NCBI GenBank assembly: GCA_017408525.1
Contig: JAFQUN010000125.1
Coordinates: 1-37,254, forward strand
DNA length: 37,254 nt
Direction of reading: 5' to 3'
Source of the DNA: Oscillospiraceae bacterium
GTDB lineage: Bacteria > Bacillota > Clostridia > Oscillospirales > Oscillospiraceae
The notes beneath the pieces are model-generated. The model was not told where the DNA came from and made no database searches. It saw only the letters and a program-made list of their open reading frames with translations. A program made the translations under genes and the position numbers. Position 1 is the stretch's first letter. Each line of letters opens with the position of its first letter. Of the stretch, positions 23,665 through 31,756 are shown piece by piece.

Positions 23665-25071
23665 ATGCACCATTTTCTGAAAAGAGCAATGCGTCTTGCA
23701 TTCGTTTCGACAGCTTTCGCCGTTGTTCTCACCGCCGGCGCTTCCGCCGCGCAGATAGCAACGGTCGACGCATCCTCTCTGCGCCTTCGCAGCGAGGCGA
23801 ACACATCTTCGTCGACGCTCAAATATCTCTCAAACGGCGCAAAGCTCGATGTTCTGCAAACGCTCGACGGCTGGTATAAGGTGAGCTATAACGGTACGAC
23901 CGGCTTTGTCTCCGCCGATTATGTCAAAGTCAGCGGCACGGTCGGCACCGGCAAGGTGACTGCCGATGTCATCAACCTTCGAAGCGGCGCGGGTACGTCT
24001 TACTCCATCGTCCGTCAGCTTTCGCAGGGAACCACCGTCACCATTCTTGATAATCTTGGCGGCTGGTACAAAGTCGACTGCAGCGGCTCGACAGGATACC
24101 TTTCCGCCGATTACGTTTCGCTTTCGGCGCAAGGCACGTCCCAGTCCACCGCACCTGTTTCCGGCTCATCCGCTGTCGTGACTGCCGATGTCATCAATCT
24201 CCGCAGCGGCGCAGGTACATCCCATTCCATTGTGCGTCAGCTTGCCAAAGGGACAAATGTTACGATCCTTGAAAGCGCAAACGGCTGGTATAAGGTTTCC
24301 GCCGGCAGCTCAACAGGTTACCTCTCTGCCGATTATGTCAAGCTCACCCAGTCCGGTGAGAGTACATCGCAGGAAAGCACGCCCGCTGCCCCGACCGTTT
24401 CCCCGGAAACGCAGCCGACCGACACACCCGACTCTTCCGATACGCCTGTCAGCAGCGGGACATCGTCCTCCGAATCGACGCAGGATTCGACCCAGACGCG
24501 CCGCGGCATCATCTCCGGCGGCACCATCAACGTCCGTACAGGTCCCGGCACAAGCTATGACCGCGTGACGAAGCTCTCTTCCGGCACATCCGTCACCATC
24601 CACGAAACGGTCGACGGATGGTACAAGATCTCCTGCTCCGCCGCCTCCGGCTATGTTTCGTCTGACTATGTCTATGAGACAAGCACTGCCGCAAGCTCCG
24701 TCGGCGCACAGGTCGCGGATCTTTCAAAGGCATACATCGGCGTGCGCTACTCTTACGGCGGCTCCTCCCCCAACGGGTTCGACTGCTCCGGCTTTACACA
24801 GTATCTCTATAAGCAGTTCGGCTATTCGCTCATCCATTCCGCATCGTCGCAGTATAAGAGCAACGGCGTCCATGTCGCACGCGAAGACCTCCAGCCCGGC
24901 GATCTCGTGTTCTTCAGCTCCACGCCCGGCGGCTCGATCACGCATGTCGGCATCTACCTTGGAAACGACGAAGTCATCCACGCGCGTTACAGCATCGGTC
25001 GCGTAGCGATCAACGAGCTTTCGCAGAACTACTACAACAAGAATTATGTCGGTGCAAAGCGCATCGTGTAA
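23665..25071 (+). CDS. SH3-domain NlpC/P60 cell-wall hydrolase
   Basis: A secreted peptidoglycan endopeptidase, 468 residues. Signal peptide about residues 1-28 (ending GASAAQ), three bacterial SH3 domains (about 29-90, 96-160, 171-235), a Ser/Thr/Pro-rich linker (about 236-277), a fourth SH3 domain (278-342) and a C-terminal NlpC/P60 domain with Cys374 (FDCSGF), His427 (THVGIYL) and His439 (IHARYS) as the catalytic triad. The SH3 domains probably bind wall peptides. ATG 23665 is chosen to begin the signal peptide; its Shine-Dalgarno (AAAGGA) is rather distant at about 13 nt. It ends before a bidirectional terminator. Confidence 0.95.
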   Translation: MHHFLKRAMRLAFVSTAFAVVLTAGASAAQIATVDASSLRLRSEANTSSSTLKYLSNGAKLDVLQTLDGWYKVSYNGTTGFVSADYVKVSGTVGTGKVTADVINLRSGAGTSYSIVRQLSQGTTVTILDNLGGWYKVDCSGSTGYLSADYVSLSAQGTSQSTAPVSGSSAVVTADVINLRSGAGTSHSIVRQLAKGTNVTILESANGWYKVSAGSSTGYLSADYVKLTQSGESTSQESTPAAPTVSPETQPTDTPDSSDTPVSSGTSSSESTQDSTQTRRGIISGGTINVRTGPGTSYDRVTKLSSGTSVTIHETVDGWYKISCSAASGYVSSDYVYETSTAASSVGAQVADLSKAYIGVRYSYGGSSPNGFDCSGFTQYLYKQFGYSLIHSASSQYKSNGVHVAREDLQPGDLVFFSSTPGGSITHVGIYLGNDEVIHARYSIGRVAINELSQNYYNKNYVGAKRIV

Positions 25072-25141
25072 ACATCAAGGAAAGTGGCTCTCGCCAGATA
25101 CCGTTCGGATAAGCTCGCAAAGCCTTTCGTTTGTAAAGTAC

Positions 25142-25185
25142 AAAAATCACGCCGCGCATCTTGAAGGATGCGCGGCGTGATTTTT
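25142..25185. terminator. Bidirectional intrinsic terminator
   Basis: A perfect 19-bp stem (25142-25160 with 25167-25185, loop TTGAAG) flanked by an A run and a T run. It ends the hydrolase transcript and can back up rplT termination on the other strand. Confidence 0.93.
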
Positions 25186-25193
25186 CACATCAG

Positions 25194-25235
25194 CCATAAA
25201 ACAAACCGACCGTCGGAGGATGCTCCGGCGGTCGG
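25194..25235 (-). terminator. infC-rpmI-rplT operon terminator
   Basis: On the minus strand CCGACCGCCGGAG pairs with CTCCGACGGTCGG (25235-25223 with 25218-25206, loop CATC), followed by TTTGTTTTA. It lies 16 nt after the rplT stop. Confidence 0.88.
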
Positions 25236-25251
25236 CTGCTTAATTGATAAT

Positions 25252-25602
25252 TTACGCCTTCTTGGCAACGGCGCACAGCGCGGCAAACGCAGCAGCGTCA
25301 TTGACAGCCATATCGGCGAGCATCTTGCGGTTGATCTCGATACCGGCGACCTTCAGACCGTGCATGAAGGTGGAATAATTCATGCCGTTGATCTTGCAGG
25401 CAGCGGAGATGCGGGTGATCCACAGCTTGCGGAAATCTCTCTTTTTGAGCTTACGACCGACATACGCGTAGGTCAGGGACTTCATGACCTGCTCGTTCGC
25501 CATCTTGAAGTGTCTGGACTTGGAACCCCAGTAGCCCTTCGCAAGCTTGAGGATCTTATTTCTTCTCTTGCGCGTCATCATTGCGCCTTTAACTCTTGCC
25601 AT
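25252..25602 (-). CDS. rplT: 50S ribosomal protein L20
   Basis: A large-subunit assembly protein, 116 residues, typical length. Basic N-terminus ([19 protein letters not shown]), then [18 protein letters not shown] and [16 protein letters not shown]. In Firmicutes L20 also represses its own operon by binding the leader RNA upstream of infC, which fits the leader at 26409-26571. Third gene of infC-rpmI-rplT. Confidence 0.98.
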   Translation of the reverse strand: MARVKGAMMTRKRRNKILKLAKGYWGSKSRHFKMANEQVMKSLTYAYVGRKLKKRDFRKLWITRISAACKINGMNYSTFMHGLKVAGIEINRKMLADMAVNDAAAFAALCAVAKKA

Positions 25603-25638
25603 TTGTATATGCCTCCTATTCGAAACGTGTCGTTATAC

Positions 25639-25836
25639 TTACTTGTAGGGGATCATCTTGCGGATCGTCGCCTCGGTGGTGACGTCGGCATAGCCGCCCG
25701 CGCGCAGATGACGGGTGCGCTTGGTGGTCTTCTTGGTCAGGATGTGGCTCTTATAGGCCTTCGCCTTTTTGACCTTGCCGGTCTTGGTGAGGTTGAATCT
25801 CTTCTTCGCACCGCTGTGGGTCTTCATTTTAGGCAT
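25639..25836 (-). CDS. rpmI: 50S ribosomal protein L35
   Basis: A 65-residue basic ribosomal protein with [14 protein letters not shown] at the N-terminus, the family signature. Start ATG 25836 is fixed by this and by AAAAGGAGAA upstream; a longer frame from 25878 is spurious. It lies between infC and rplT in the conserved order. Confidence 0.98.
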   Translation of the reverse strand: MPKMKTHSGAKKRFNLTKTGKVKKAKAYKSHILTKKTTKRTRHLRAGGYADVTTEATIRKMIPYK

Positions 25837-25889
25837 GGTTTCATTCTCCTTTTCGTATGATCGTTCGGCTTTCGCCAAATGGGCGGGGA

Positions 25890-26408
25890 TTACTTGTTCG
25901 GTTTGGGAGAGAGGAATATCGACATATTGCGACCTTCCAGCTTCGGGTCTTTATCGAGAGACGCCACACCGGCGCACTGCTCGGCAAAGCGCAGCAGCAA
26001 ATCTCTACCGATCTCCGTGTGCGCCATCTCACGTCCGCGGAAACGGACAGACACCTTCACGCGGTTTCCATCGGAGATGAATTTCTGTGTATTTTTCAGC
26101 TTCGTGTTAAAGTCACCGACGTCGATGCCCGGGGACATACGGATCTCCTTGATCTCGACAACGTGCTGGTTCTTCTTCGCTTCCTTTTCACGCTTGCCCT
26201 GCTCAAACTTGAACTTTCCATAGTCCATGAGCTTGCACACAGGCGGGTTCGCCTGCGGCGAGATTTTCACGAGGTCTAGGTCCTGCTCTTCCGCCAGCTT
26301 CAGCGCCGCGTCAGCTGACATGATGCCAAGCTGCTCGCCGTCGGTGCCGATCAGACGGATCTCCGGGTCGCGGATGTCCTCATTGAGTTGATGCACTACG
26401 TTTGCTAT
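25890..26408 (-). CDS. infC: Translation initiation factor IF-3, with AUA start codon
   Basis: Binds the 30S subunit and enforces start-codon fidelity. 172 residues: N-domain [21 protein letters not shown], linker [10 protein letters not shown]-domain [19 protein letters not shown]. The best start is ATA at 26408-26406: GGAGGTG (26422-26416) is exactly 7 nt upstream and the translation [13 protein letters not shown] matches the usual IF-3 N-terminus. The nearest GTG (26396) is 19 nt from the Shine-Dalgarno. Non-AUG starts (AUU, AUC, AUA) are a known feature of infC, used for autoregulation because IF-3 rejects them. First gene of the operon. Confidence 0.93.
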   Translation of the reverse strand: MANVVHQLNEDIRDPEIRLIGTDGEQLGIMSADAALKLAEEQDLDLVKISPQANPPVCKLMDYGKFKFEQGKREKEAKKNQHVVEIKEIRMSPGIDVGDFNTKLKNTQKFISDGNRVKVSVRFRGREMAHTEIGRDLLLRFAEQCAGVASLDKDPKLEGRNMSIFLSPKPNK

Positions 26409-26571
26409 ACCGAAGCACCTCCAATGGTTTTAATTTGAAAACGAAAAAACGGACGCAAAACGCATCCGTACACAACAAAGACAGCGCCCCCGCAGAGCGC
26501 GTCGCATTGTTGACCTCTTTGCCATCGGCTGGAGGTGAGGACGGATGCAAAACCGACCTTCTTCCTTTTCC
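26409..26571 (-). promoter_or_regulatory. L20-type attenuator leader of infC-rpmI-rplT
   Basis: Transcribed from about 26571. A terminator (minus-strand ACGGATGC at 26469-26462 with GCGTCCGT at 26456-26449, then a T run at 26448-26443) precedes infC. The same ACGGATGC can instead pair with GCATCCGT at 26548-26541, nearer the 5' end, so two mutually exclusive folds exist. This is the layout of the L20 leader of low-GC Firmicutes, where L20 binding favours termination. Confidence 0.8.
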
Positions 26572-26577
26572 TGCGGT

Positions 26578-26606
26578 ATTATATCAGATGGAGAGTATCC
26601 TGTCAA
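26578..26606 (-). promoter_or_regulatory. Consensus promoter of the infC operon
   Basis: On the minus strand TTGACA (26606-26601), 17-nt spacer, TATAAT (26583-26578): both boxes perfect. Confidence 0.92.
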
Positions 26607-26639
26607 CAACTTTTTATAATTTTTTGATAACTTTTCTTA

Positions 26640-26788
26640 TGCAGTCATCTTTGGGATTTGTTTCGCCGCCTGAGCGGCGAAGCTTCTTTTTTCGCTTTTT
26701 GGTTGACGCAGTCCCTGCGAGGGGATCGGTTTCGCGCTCGGGGGCGCGAAACTCCCCCTTACAGGTATTATGTAAACATAATGCCTGT
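26640..26788. other. Cluster of four hairpins downstream of ispA
   Basis: Between the ispA stop and the infC promoter there is no gene. It holds ACAGGTATTATG/CATAATGCCTGT (26761-26788, one mismatch, TAAA loop), TTTCGCGC/GCGCGAAA (about 26728-26751), TCCC/GGGA (about 26712-26724) and TTCGCCGC/GCGGCGAA (about 26669-26688). The last one or the first one may terminate ispA, but none has a clear T run on the minus strand. Confidence 0.55.
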
Positions 26789-26802
26789 AAATATATTCCA
26801 CC

Positions 26803-27675
26803 TTACATTTCCCTTGTTGCAAGTCTGTCTGCAAGTTCACAGAGAAAGTCTGCGCCGTCAATGCCATCGAGGGCACGCTTTGCCGCCTCGGTGCATGCAA
26901 GAATACGCGCGCGGCAGCCGTCCACACCGAAAAGATCGACAAAAGTGGTCTTTCCCTCCTCTTTATCTGAGCCGATGGGCTTCCCCAAAACCGTCTCACT
27001 CGCCGTCACATCAAGCACATCGTCGCGGATCTGGAAGGCAAGTCCGATCTGCGCAGCGTATTCGTGCGCGGCGCTAAAAAGCTTTTCATCCGCCTCGGCA
27101 GCGGCACAGCCAAGCTCCGCCGCGCCGCAGATCAGCGCGCCCGTTTTGAGCGCGTGCAGCTGCGTAAGTGCTGCTTCATCCGACGCACCCGAAATATCGA
27201 GTACCTGCCCCGCGACCATGCCGCGCGCGCCGCACGCACGCGCAAGGACCGCCGCCGCTCTTGCGCGCGAGGCATCGGAGCAGTCTGCGCCCGCAATGCT
27301 CGCAAACGCCTCCGCCTGCAAAGCATCGCCTGCAAGGACTGCCATCGTTTCACCGTAAACGATGTGGTTCGTCGGTCGTCCGCGCCGCAGATCATCATCA
27401 TCCATGCAGGGAAGATCGTCGTGGATGAGTGAGTAAGTATGCACCATCTCAACAGCTGCCGCGTAGGGCAGCGCACTGCGCCAGTCCACGCCGCCAAGGT
27501 TCGCAAATTCCAATGTAAGGATCGGGCGGATGCGCTTCCCGCCGGCAAGCAGGCTGTACCGCATCGAATCAAAAAGCGCGCTGTACGTCGGTTTGTCGGT
27601 AAAAAGTAAATCAAGATACTCCTCCACCGCCGCACGGTAGAGCGTCATGCGCTTTTCATACAGTTCGCTTTTCAT
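26803..27675 (-). CDS. ispA: Polyprenyl (farnesyl/geranyl) diphosphate synthase
   Basis: Joins isopentenyl diphosphate units to allylic diphosphates for quinone and undecaprenyl lipids. 290 residues. The first aspartate-rich motif is in DDLPCMDDDDLRRGRPTNH and the second is in QIRDDVLDVTAS; GGKRIRPIL near residue 50 binds diphosphate. Its ATG overlaps the xseB stop by 4 nt. It is last in the nusB-xseA-xseB-ispA run. In many relatives dxs comes next, but here dxs is 19 kb away. Confidence 0.95.
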   Translation of the reverse strand: MKSELYEKRMTLYRAAVEEYLDLLFTDKPTYSALFDSMRYSLLAGGKRIRPILTLEFANLGGVDWRSALPYAAAVEMVHTYSLIHDDLPCMDDDDLRRGRPTNHIVYGETMAVLAGDALQAEAFASIAGADCSDASRARAAAVLARACGARGMVAGQVLDISGASDEAALTQLHALKTGALICGAAELGCAAAEADEKLFSAAHEYAAQIGLAFQIRDDVLDVTASETVLGKPIGSDKEEGKTTFVDLFGVDGCRARILACTEAAKRALDGIDGADFLCELADRLATREM

Positions 27676-27905
27676 GCTTTTTCCTCGTCTGCAAATTCTG
27701 TTTCAACAGGCGCACCATCAGTGCCCTTCATCAGCTTCACGACTTTTTGCTCGGCTCTATCGAGCATCCGGCTGCAATCGGAAACGAGCTTCGTCCCCTC
27801 CTCAAAAAGCGAGAGTGACTCGGCAAGCTGCGCGTCGCCGCGCTCGAGGGAGCTGACGATCTTTTCGAGGCGCGCGATCTTCTCTTCAAATGTTTTCTCA
27901 GCCAT
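27672..27905 (-). CDS. xseB: Exodeoxyribonuclease VII small subunit
   Basis: A 77-residue helical protein with KTFEEKIARLEKIVSSLERGDAQL (broken here for length) near the start and SLSLFEEGTKLV, the XseB signature. It pairs with XseA to form the single-strand-specific exonuclease VII. It overlaps xseA by 8 nt and ispA by 4 nt, indicating coupled translation. Confidence 0.96.
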   Translation of the reverse strand: MAEKTFEEKIARLEKIVSSLERGDAQLAESLSLFEEGTKLVSDCSRMLDRAEQKVVKLMKGTDGAPVETEFADEEKA

Positions 27906-29115
27906 GCTTATCCTCCTCCATCACCTGCTCGACCGCACACAAAAGCGCGCCGCGCTCGAGCTGCACATTCACCTTCTCACCGACGCACACAGCACCGGCA
28001 TCTTTCAAAAGCGCACCGCTTTGCGTGCGCACCATCGAATACCCGCGTCCGAGCACTTTGAGCGGACTGATCGCGTCGAGCGTCGCCGCAAGCGCGACAA
28101 AGCGCTCACGCCGCTGTGACACGCGCTGCTGCGCGGCGGCGCACAGCTCCTTCTGCACATGGTCGAGCAGCTCCCGCTTGTCGTTTACGAACGCCATCGG
28201 GTCACGCAGAACGCGTTTTTCCGTGAGTACCTGCATCCTCTCGCGCAGAAGGGCAACGCGTTTTGTCTGCGCACGCGCCATACGCTCGTCCGCCGATTTG
28301 AGCGCGCGCAGAAGGTCCGCCATGTCGGGCACGGCAAGCTCCGCCGCGTTCGACGGTGTTGCCGCACGCACGTCTGCAACATAGTCGGCGATCGTCACAT
28401 CCGGCTCATGTCCGACGGCGGAGATGACCGGAAGCTCGGAGGCGAAGATCGCGCGCGCCACGCGCTCGTCGTTAAACGCCCAGAGATCTTCGATCGAACC
28501 ACCGCCGCGTCCTGTGATGATCACGTCGGCAATGTTCCACTTGTTCGCATAGTTCAGCGCGCCCACGATCTCCGGCGGCGCTTCGACACCCTGCACGCGT
28601 ACAGGAAGCAATATGACTTTTGCGATAGGATAGCGCTTTTTCAATATCCGGATCATGTCATGCACCGCCGCACCTGCGGATGAGGTGATGATAGCGATGC
28701 GCTGCGGATAGCGCGGGAGCGGCTTTTTGTGCGAGGGGTCGAAAAGTCCCTCGGCGGCGAGCTTCGCTTTAAGCTGCTCAAATGCAACGTGCAGATCACC
28801 GATACCGTCCGCTGTGAGCTGCGTACAGTAAAGCTGGTACGCGCCGTCGCGCGGAAAGACAGAGATGCGTCCCGATGCGATGACCTTCATCCCGTTTTCG
28901 GGGCGGAAGCGCAGCGAGGACGCGTTTCCGCGAAACATGACGCAGCGCATCGCCCCCTCACCGTCTTTAAGCGTAAAATAATGATGTCCTGAGGGGTAGA
29001 GCTTATAGTTTGATATCTCGCCGCGCACACAGATGTTCTGAAGCTGCGGCACACCGTCAAGCAGCGCTTTTATAAAATTGTTCGCTTCGCTCACGGTAAA
29101 GATCATCTGTTCCAA
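27898..29115 (-). CDS. xseA: Exodeoxyribonuclease VII large subunit
   Basis: Large subunit of exonuclease VII, 405 residues. N-terminal OB fold (FTVSEANNFIKALLDGVP; VRGEISNYKLYPSGHHYFTLKD) and a catalytic domain with the family block ITGRGGGSIEDLWAFNDE and SAVGHEPDVTIADYVAD. Start TTG 29115 is chosen because AGGAGGGAG is about 9 nt upstream; the internal ATG (29106) would be too far. Preceded by a hairpin at 29148-29176 between it and nusB. Confidence 0.96.
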   Translation of the reverse strand: MEQMIFTVSEANNFIKALLDGVPQLQNICVRGEISNYKLYPSGHHYFTLKDGEGAMRCVMFRGNASSLRFRPENGMKVIASGRISVFPRDGAYQLYCTQLTADGIGDLHVAFEQLKAKLAAEGLFDPSHKKPLPRYPQRIAIITSSAGAAVHDMIRILKKRYPIAKVILLPVRVQGVEAPPEIVGALNYANKWNIADVIITGRGGGSIEDLWAFNDERVARAIFASELPVISAVGHEPDVTIADYVADVRAATPSNAAELAVPDMADLLRALKSADERMARAQTKRVALLRERMQVLTEKRVLRDPMAFVNDKRELLDHVQKELCAAAQQRVSQRRERFVALAATLDAISPLKVLGRGYSMVRTQSGALLKDAGAVCVGEKVNVQLERGALLCAVEQVMEEDKHG

Positions 29116-29147
29116 AGCAGCTCCCTCCTCTCATGTAAACACAAACG

Positions 29148-29176
29148 GGCAGAGTATCGCGGCGCGACACTCTGCC
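29148..29176 (-). terminator. Hairpin between nusB and xseA
   Basis: On the minus strand GGCAGAGTGTCGC and GCGATACTCTGCC form a 13-bp stem (one G-T) with a 3-nt loop, followed by CGTTTGTGTTT. It may be a leaky terminator or attenuator inside the run of genes. Confidence 0.6.
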
Positions 29177-29183
29177 GAAAAAT

Positions 29184-29633
29184 TTATTCTTTGACCTCCT
29201 CGCGCACGAACGAGCCGAGGATCCCGTTTACAAACTTCACCGTCTCCTCCGTTTCGTACTTGCGCGCAAGCTCCACCGCCTCGTTGATCGCAACGGCGTT
29301 GGGGATGTCGGGCATATAGAGAACCTCATACATCGCAACGCGCATCACAGCGGCAGCGACAAGCGGGATACGCGCAAAGCTCCACCCTTTTGCATAGCGG
29401 GCAATGCACTCGTCAAGCTCAGCGCCGTGCTCGCGCACGCCGGAGACGACCCTGCGGATATACTCCGCCTGCTTAGCGTTGGGCGCTTCCTTATAGATAT
29501 CATATTCGTCGCCATAGCTTGTAAATTCCTCCGCACTAAGGCGCAGGTCAAGGAGCTGTTCCACCGGATATGCCGTAAAGCTCAGCTCATAGGTCAGGTG
29601 GACAGCGATCTCTCGTGCCGTATTGCGAATCAT
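29184..29633 (-). CDS. nusB: Transcription antitermination protein NusB
   Basis: An all-helical RNA-binding protein of the rRNA antitermination complex. 149 residues. N-terminal REIAVHLTYELSF and C-terminal MPDIPNAVAINEAVELARKY and VKFVNGILGSFVREE are the family landmarks. Its Shine-Dalgarno is weak. It lies between an Asp23-family gene and xseA, the normal clostridial order. Confidence 0.95.
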   Translation of the reverse strand: MIRNTAREIAVHLTYELSFTAYPVEQLLDLRLSAEEFTSYGDEYDIYKEAPNAKQAEYIRRVVSGVREHGAELDECIARYAKGWSFARIPLVAAAVMRVAMYEVLYMPDIPNAVAINEAVELARKYETEETVKFVNGILGSFVREEVKE

Positions 29634-29682
29634 AAAATCCGGTTCTCTCTTTCGTTTGTAAAATCAGCGCACAAAGCAAGTT

Positions 29683-30042
29683 TTATTCAAAAACGATGCC
29701 TTCAACGTGGACATTGACGCTTTTGATCGGAAATCCCGTCATCGAAGCGACCGCCGTTGAAACAGCCTTTTGCACCTTCGCAGCCGTTTCAGGGATGTCG
29801 AACCCATAGCGCAGCATCACACGCACGTCAAGCGTGATCTGCTCATCCTCCACATCCATACGCACAGCGCGCGCCGCCTTCTTGCCAATGATCTGATCGG
29901 CGACATTCGCACCGGCAAGGGAGCTTACGCCCTCGATCTCCTTCACCGCGTCGGCGGCGATCGCGGCGGCGACCTCCTCGGCAATATAGATCGTACCCTG
30001 CTCGCACTTCTGCGCGACGTATTTTTCCTTCATTTCAGCCAT
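29683..30042 (-). CDS. Asp23/Gls24 family envelope stress protein
   Basis: A 119-residue protein with the Asp23 pattern: GTIYIAEEVAAAIAADAVKE at the start and VRVMLRYGFDIPETAAKVQK in the middle, ending in VNVHVEGIVFE. Members assemble at the membrane and are linked to cell-envelope homeostasis, though the mechanism is unclear. AAGGAG precedes ATG 30042. It has a promoter at 30085-30113 and is followed by nusB after 49 nt. Confidence 0.93.
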   Translation of the reverse strand: MAEMKEKYVAQKCEQGTIYIAEEVAAAIAADAVKEIEGVSSLAGANVADQIIGKKAARAVRMDVEDEQITLDVRVMLRYGFDIPETAAKVQKAVSTAVASMTGFPIKSVNVHVEGIVFE

Positions 30043-30084
30043 TTGTAAACACTCCTTACTTCCGGTGTCCGGTCTATCTTGGAT

Positions 30085-30113
30085 AGTTTACCATTTCTTT
30101 CGTAAAATTACAA
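30085..30113 (-). promoter_or_regulatory. Promoter of the asp23-nusB-xse-ispA run
   Basis: On the minus strand TTGTAA (30113-30108), 17-nt spacer, TAAACT (30090-30085), about 43 nt before the Asp23-family start. Confidence 0.5.
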
Positions 30114-30159
30114 CCATGAAATTCAGCTCATCAGGGTATCACCGGTTCGAAGTCTTAAA

Positions 30160-30705
30160 TTACACCGCGCCGTCGGCTTCGAGAATTTTTATCTGATCGG
30201 CAGTATAGGACGTCTGCGTCGTGACGATGTCCGTGATCTTTGCGATGTCCTCCCCTTCAAGCGGCGCATCGCCGTTCGAGACGACGACGCTGACGCTGTC
30301 CTCCCCCATAAATGCCACGCAGTCGGCGTAGCCTTTGGCGGTGACAAGGTTTTCGATCTGCGCCTCGGCGATGGTGTACGCCGCGATGACCTGCAGGCTC
30401 TCGGCTGCGGCGGAGACCTCCTCACCTGCGATCTCCTCTTCCAGCGCGCTCGCCTCCTCCAAAAGTGCGGTCGCGCTGTCGCGCGCCTGCTGTCTGGAAA
30501 GACGCGCGGCGGCAAAGTAGTCGCCGCTCATCTCCTCGTCCGGTGCGCTGTCCTGCGTGACCTCTGCGCTCACAAGCGTCGATTCGCCGAGCATTTTCCC
30601 ATCCACTGCCACATCCTCCGCGTAGCGCCAGTTGAGATACATTGCCGCGCATACGAGAAGCAGCACAGCTGCCACCACGATGTTCCGTTTGTGAAGTCGT
30701 TTCAT
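30160..30705 (-). CDS. spoIIIAH: Stage III sporulation protein AH
   Basis: Mother-cell membrane protein that pairs with forespore SpoIIQ to form the channel between the two compartments. 181 residues. Short basic N-terminus MKRLHKRN, one membrane helix (about residues 9-26), then an acidic extracellular region and a ring-forming YscJ/FliF-like domain (YTIAEAQIENLVTAKGYADC to the end). ATG 30705 is chosen to begin this helix; the longer frame overlaps spoIIIAG. Last gene of the operon. Confidence 0.93.
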   Translation of the reverse strand: MKRLHKRNIVVAAVLLLVCAAMYLNWRYAEDVAVDGKMLGESTLVSAEVTQDSAPDEEMSGDYFAAARLSRQQARDSATALLEEASALEEEIAGEEVSAAAESLQVIAAYTIAEAQIENLVTAKGYADCVAFMGEDSVSVVVSNGDAPLEGEDIAKITDIVTTQTSYTADQIKILEADGAV

Positions 30706-30739
30706 AGTTGCTCTTCTCCTCCTAAAAAAGATGTTCTTC

Positions 30740-31255
30740 TCACGCCGCGCCTTCCACAACGGCGATACAGTCACTTCCAAGTCCCGTAAGCACGGTGAGT
30801 GCCTGCGTGACGGCAAGACGCACCGCATCATCTCCCCCGCCGGTGCAGACAACGAGCGCACCTTTATAAACGGGCGCGCCGCGCTGCGTAACGACGGCGC
30901 TTTCCACGCCGCTGCCATTGCCCGCAAGGACGGTTTTTGTCTGCTTTTCATAATCATCCGGCGTCTGCGGGTCACCGCTGTACCTTTGCACCGTGTCGCG
31001 CGCAAGCTCCACCGCGCCGTCGGAGGCGAGCGTGAGCATCAGGTGCAGCGTGCCGACGCCCTCGATGTGCGAGAGGATCTGCTCCATTTCACGCTGCTGC
31101 AAGGCAAGCGCCTGCGTCGTTTCCACAGGTGCCGTACTCGTCGACCCCTCTTTACTCTCGCCGCCTGACGGGATGAGCAGAAGCAGCGCGCCCACTGCTG
31201 CAACGATGAGTATGTATCCGTAGCGTGCAAGAAGACCTTTCCCTTTTTCCATCAT
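30740..31255 (-). CDS. spoIIIAG: Stage III sporulation protein AG
   Basis: Ring-forming component of the SpoIIIA-SpoIIQ channel. 171 residues. One N-terminal membrane helix (YGYILIVAAVGALLLLI, about 12-28), a Ser/Thr-rich linker, then the ring-building domain with QREMEQILSHIEGVGTLHLM and a C-terminal VRLAVTQALTVLTGLGSDCI. GGAGGAG lies just before ATG 31255. Between spoIIIAF and spoIIIAH. Confidence 0.93.
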   Translation of the reverse strand: MMEKGKGLLARYGYILIVAAVGALLLLIPSGGESKEGSTSTAPVETTQALALQQREMEQILSHIEGVGTLHLMLTLASDGAVELARDTVQRYSGDPQTPDDYEKQTKTVLAGNGSGVESAVVTQRGAPVYKGALVVCTGGGDDAVRLAVTQALTVLTGLGSDCIAVVEGAA

Positions 31256-31267
31256 CTCTCCTCCACC

Positions 31268-31756
31268 TCACTTGATCGCCCCGCCCTGCGGCTCGATCCA
31301 TCTCTGCCGCTCACGCGGGACAAAGAGCGCCGCTTCAATGTGACGGGCAAGCACTTCGCTGTACGCGCCCGTGATCGTGACGCTGTACGGCAGCGCGACG
31401 CCGTCCGACGTGTACGCCGTGACCTCCGCCACGCAGTCAAGGCGAAGCTCCCTTGCTTTGTCCGATATATATGTTGCGGTTTCTTCTTCTATGATTCTTT
31501 CTATCGTGCGTTCGTTTTCTCTGACATATTCCTCCGTGACGGCGCGCTGCTGCGTTTCGTAAGCGGAAAACGCCGCGACACTTTCTTCAAGCCGCGTACC
31601 GGAGATCGGGCGCAATACGCAAAGAAGAAGCGCAAGCCCGCCCGTAAAGCCGCAGATGCGCCGCATCGTCCCCTTCGGCGTCAGCGTCTGGATCAGTGCG
31701 GTCAAAAGTGATACCGCAACGAGTGAGAAAAGCCATTGTCGAATACCGTCCATCAT
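31268..31756 (-). CDS. spoIIIAF: Stage III sporulation protein AF
   Basis: A 162-residue membrane protein of the SpoIIIA complex. Two N-terminal helices (about residues 5-24 and 32-48: WLFSLVAVSLLTALI and ICGFTGGLALLLCVL), then a soluble domain from SGTRLEESVAAF onward. ATG 31756 overlaps the spoIIIAE stop by 4 nt, and this start is chosen over the longer frame from 31810 for that reason. Confidence 0.9.
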   Translation of the reverse strand: MMDGIRQWLFSLVAVSLLTALIQTLTPKGTMRRICGFTGGLALLLCVLRPISGTRLEESVAAFSAYETQQRAVTEEYVRENERTIERIIEEETATYISDKARELRLDCVAEVTAYTSDGVALPYSVTITGAYSEVLARHIEAALFVPRERQRWIEPQGGAIK

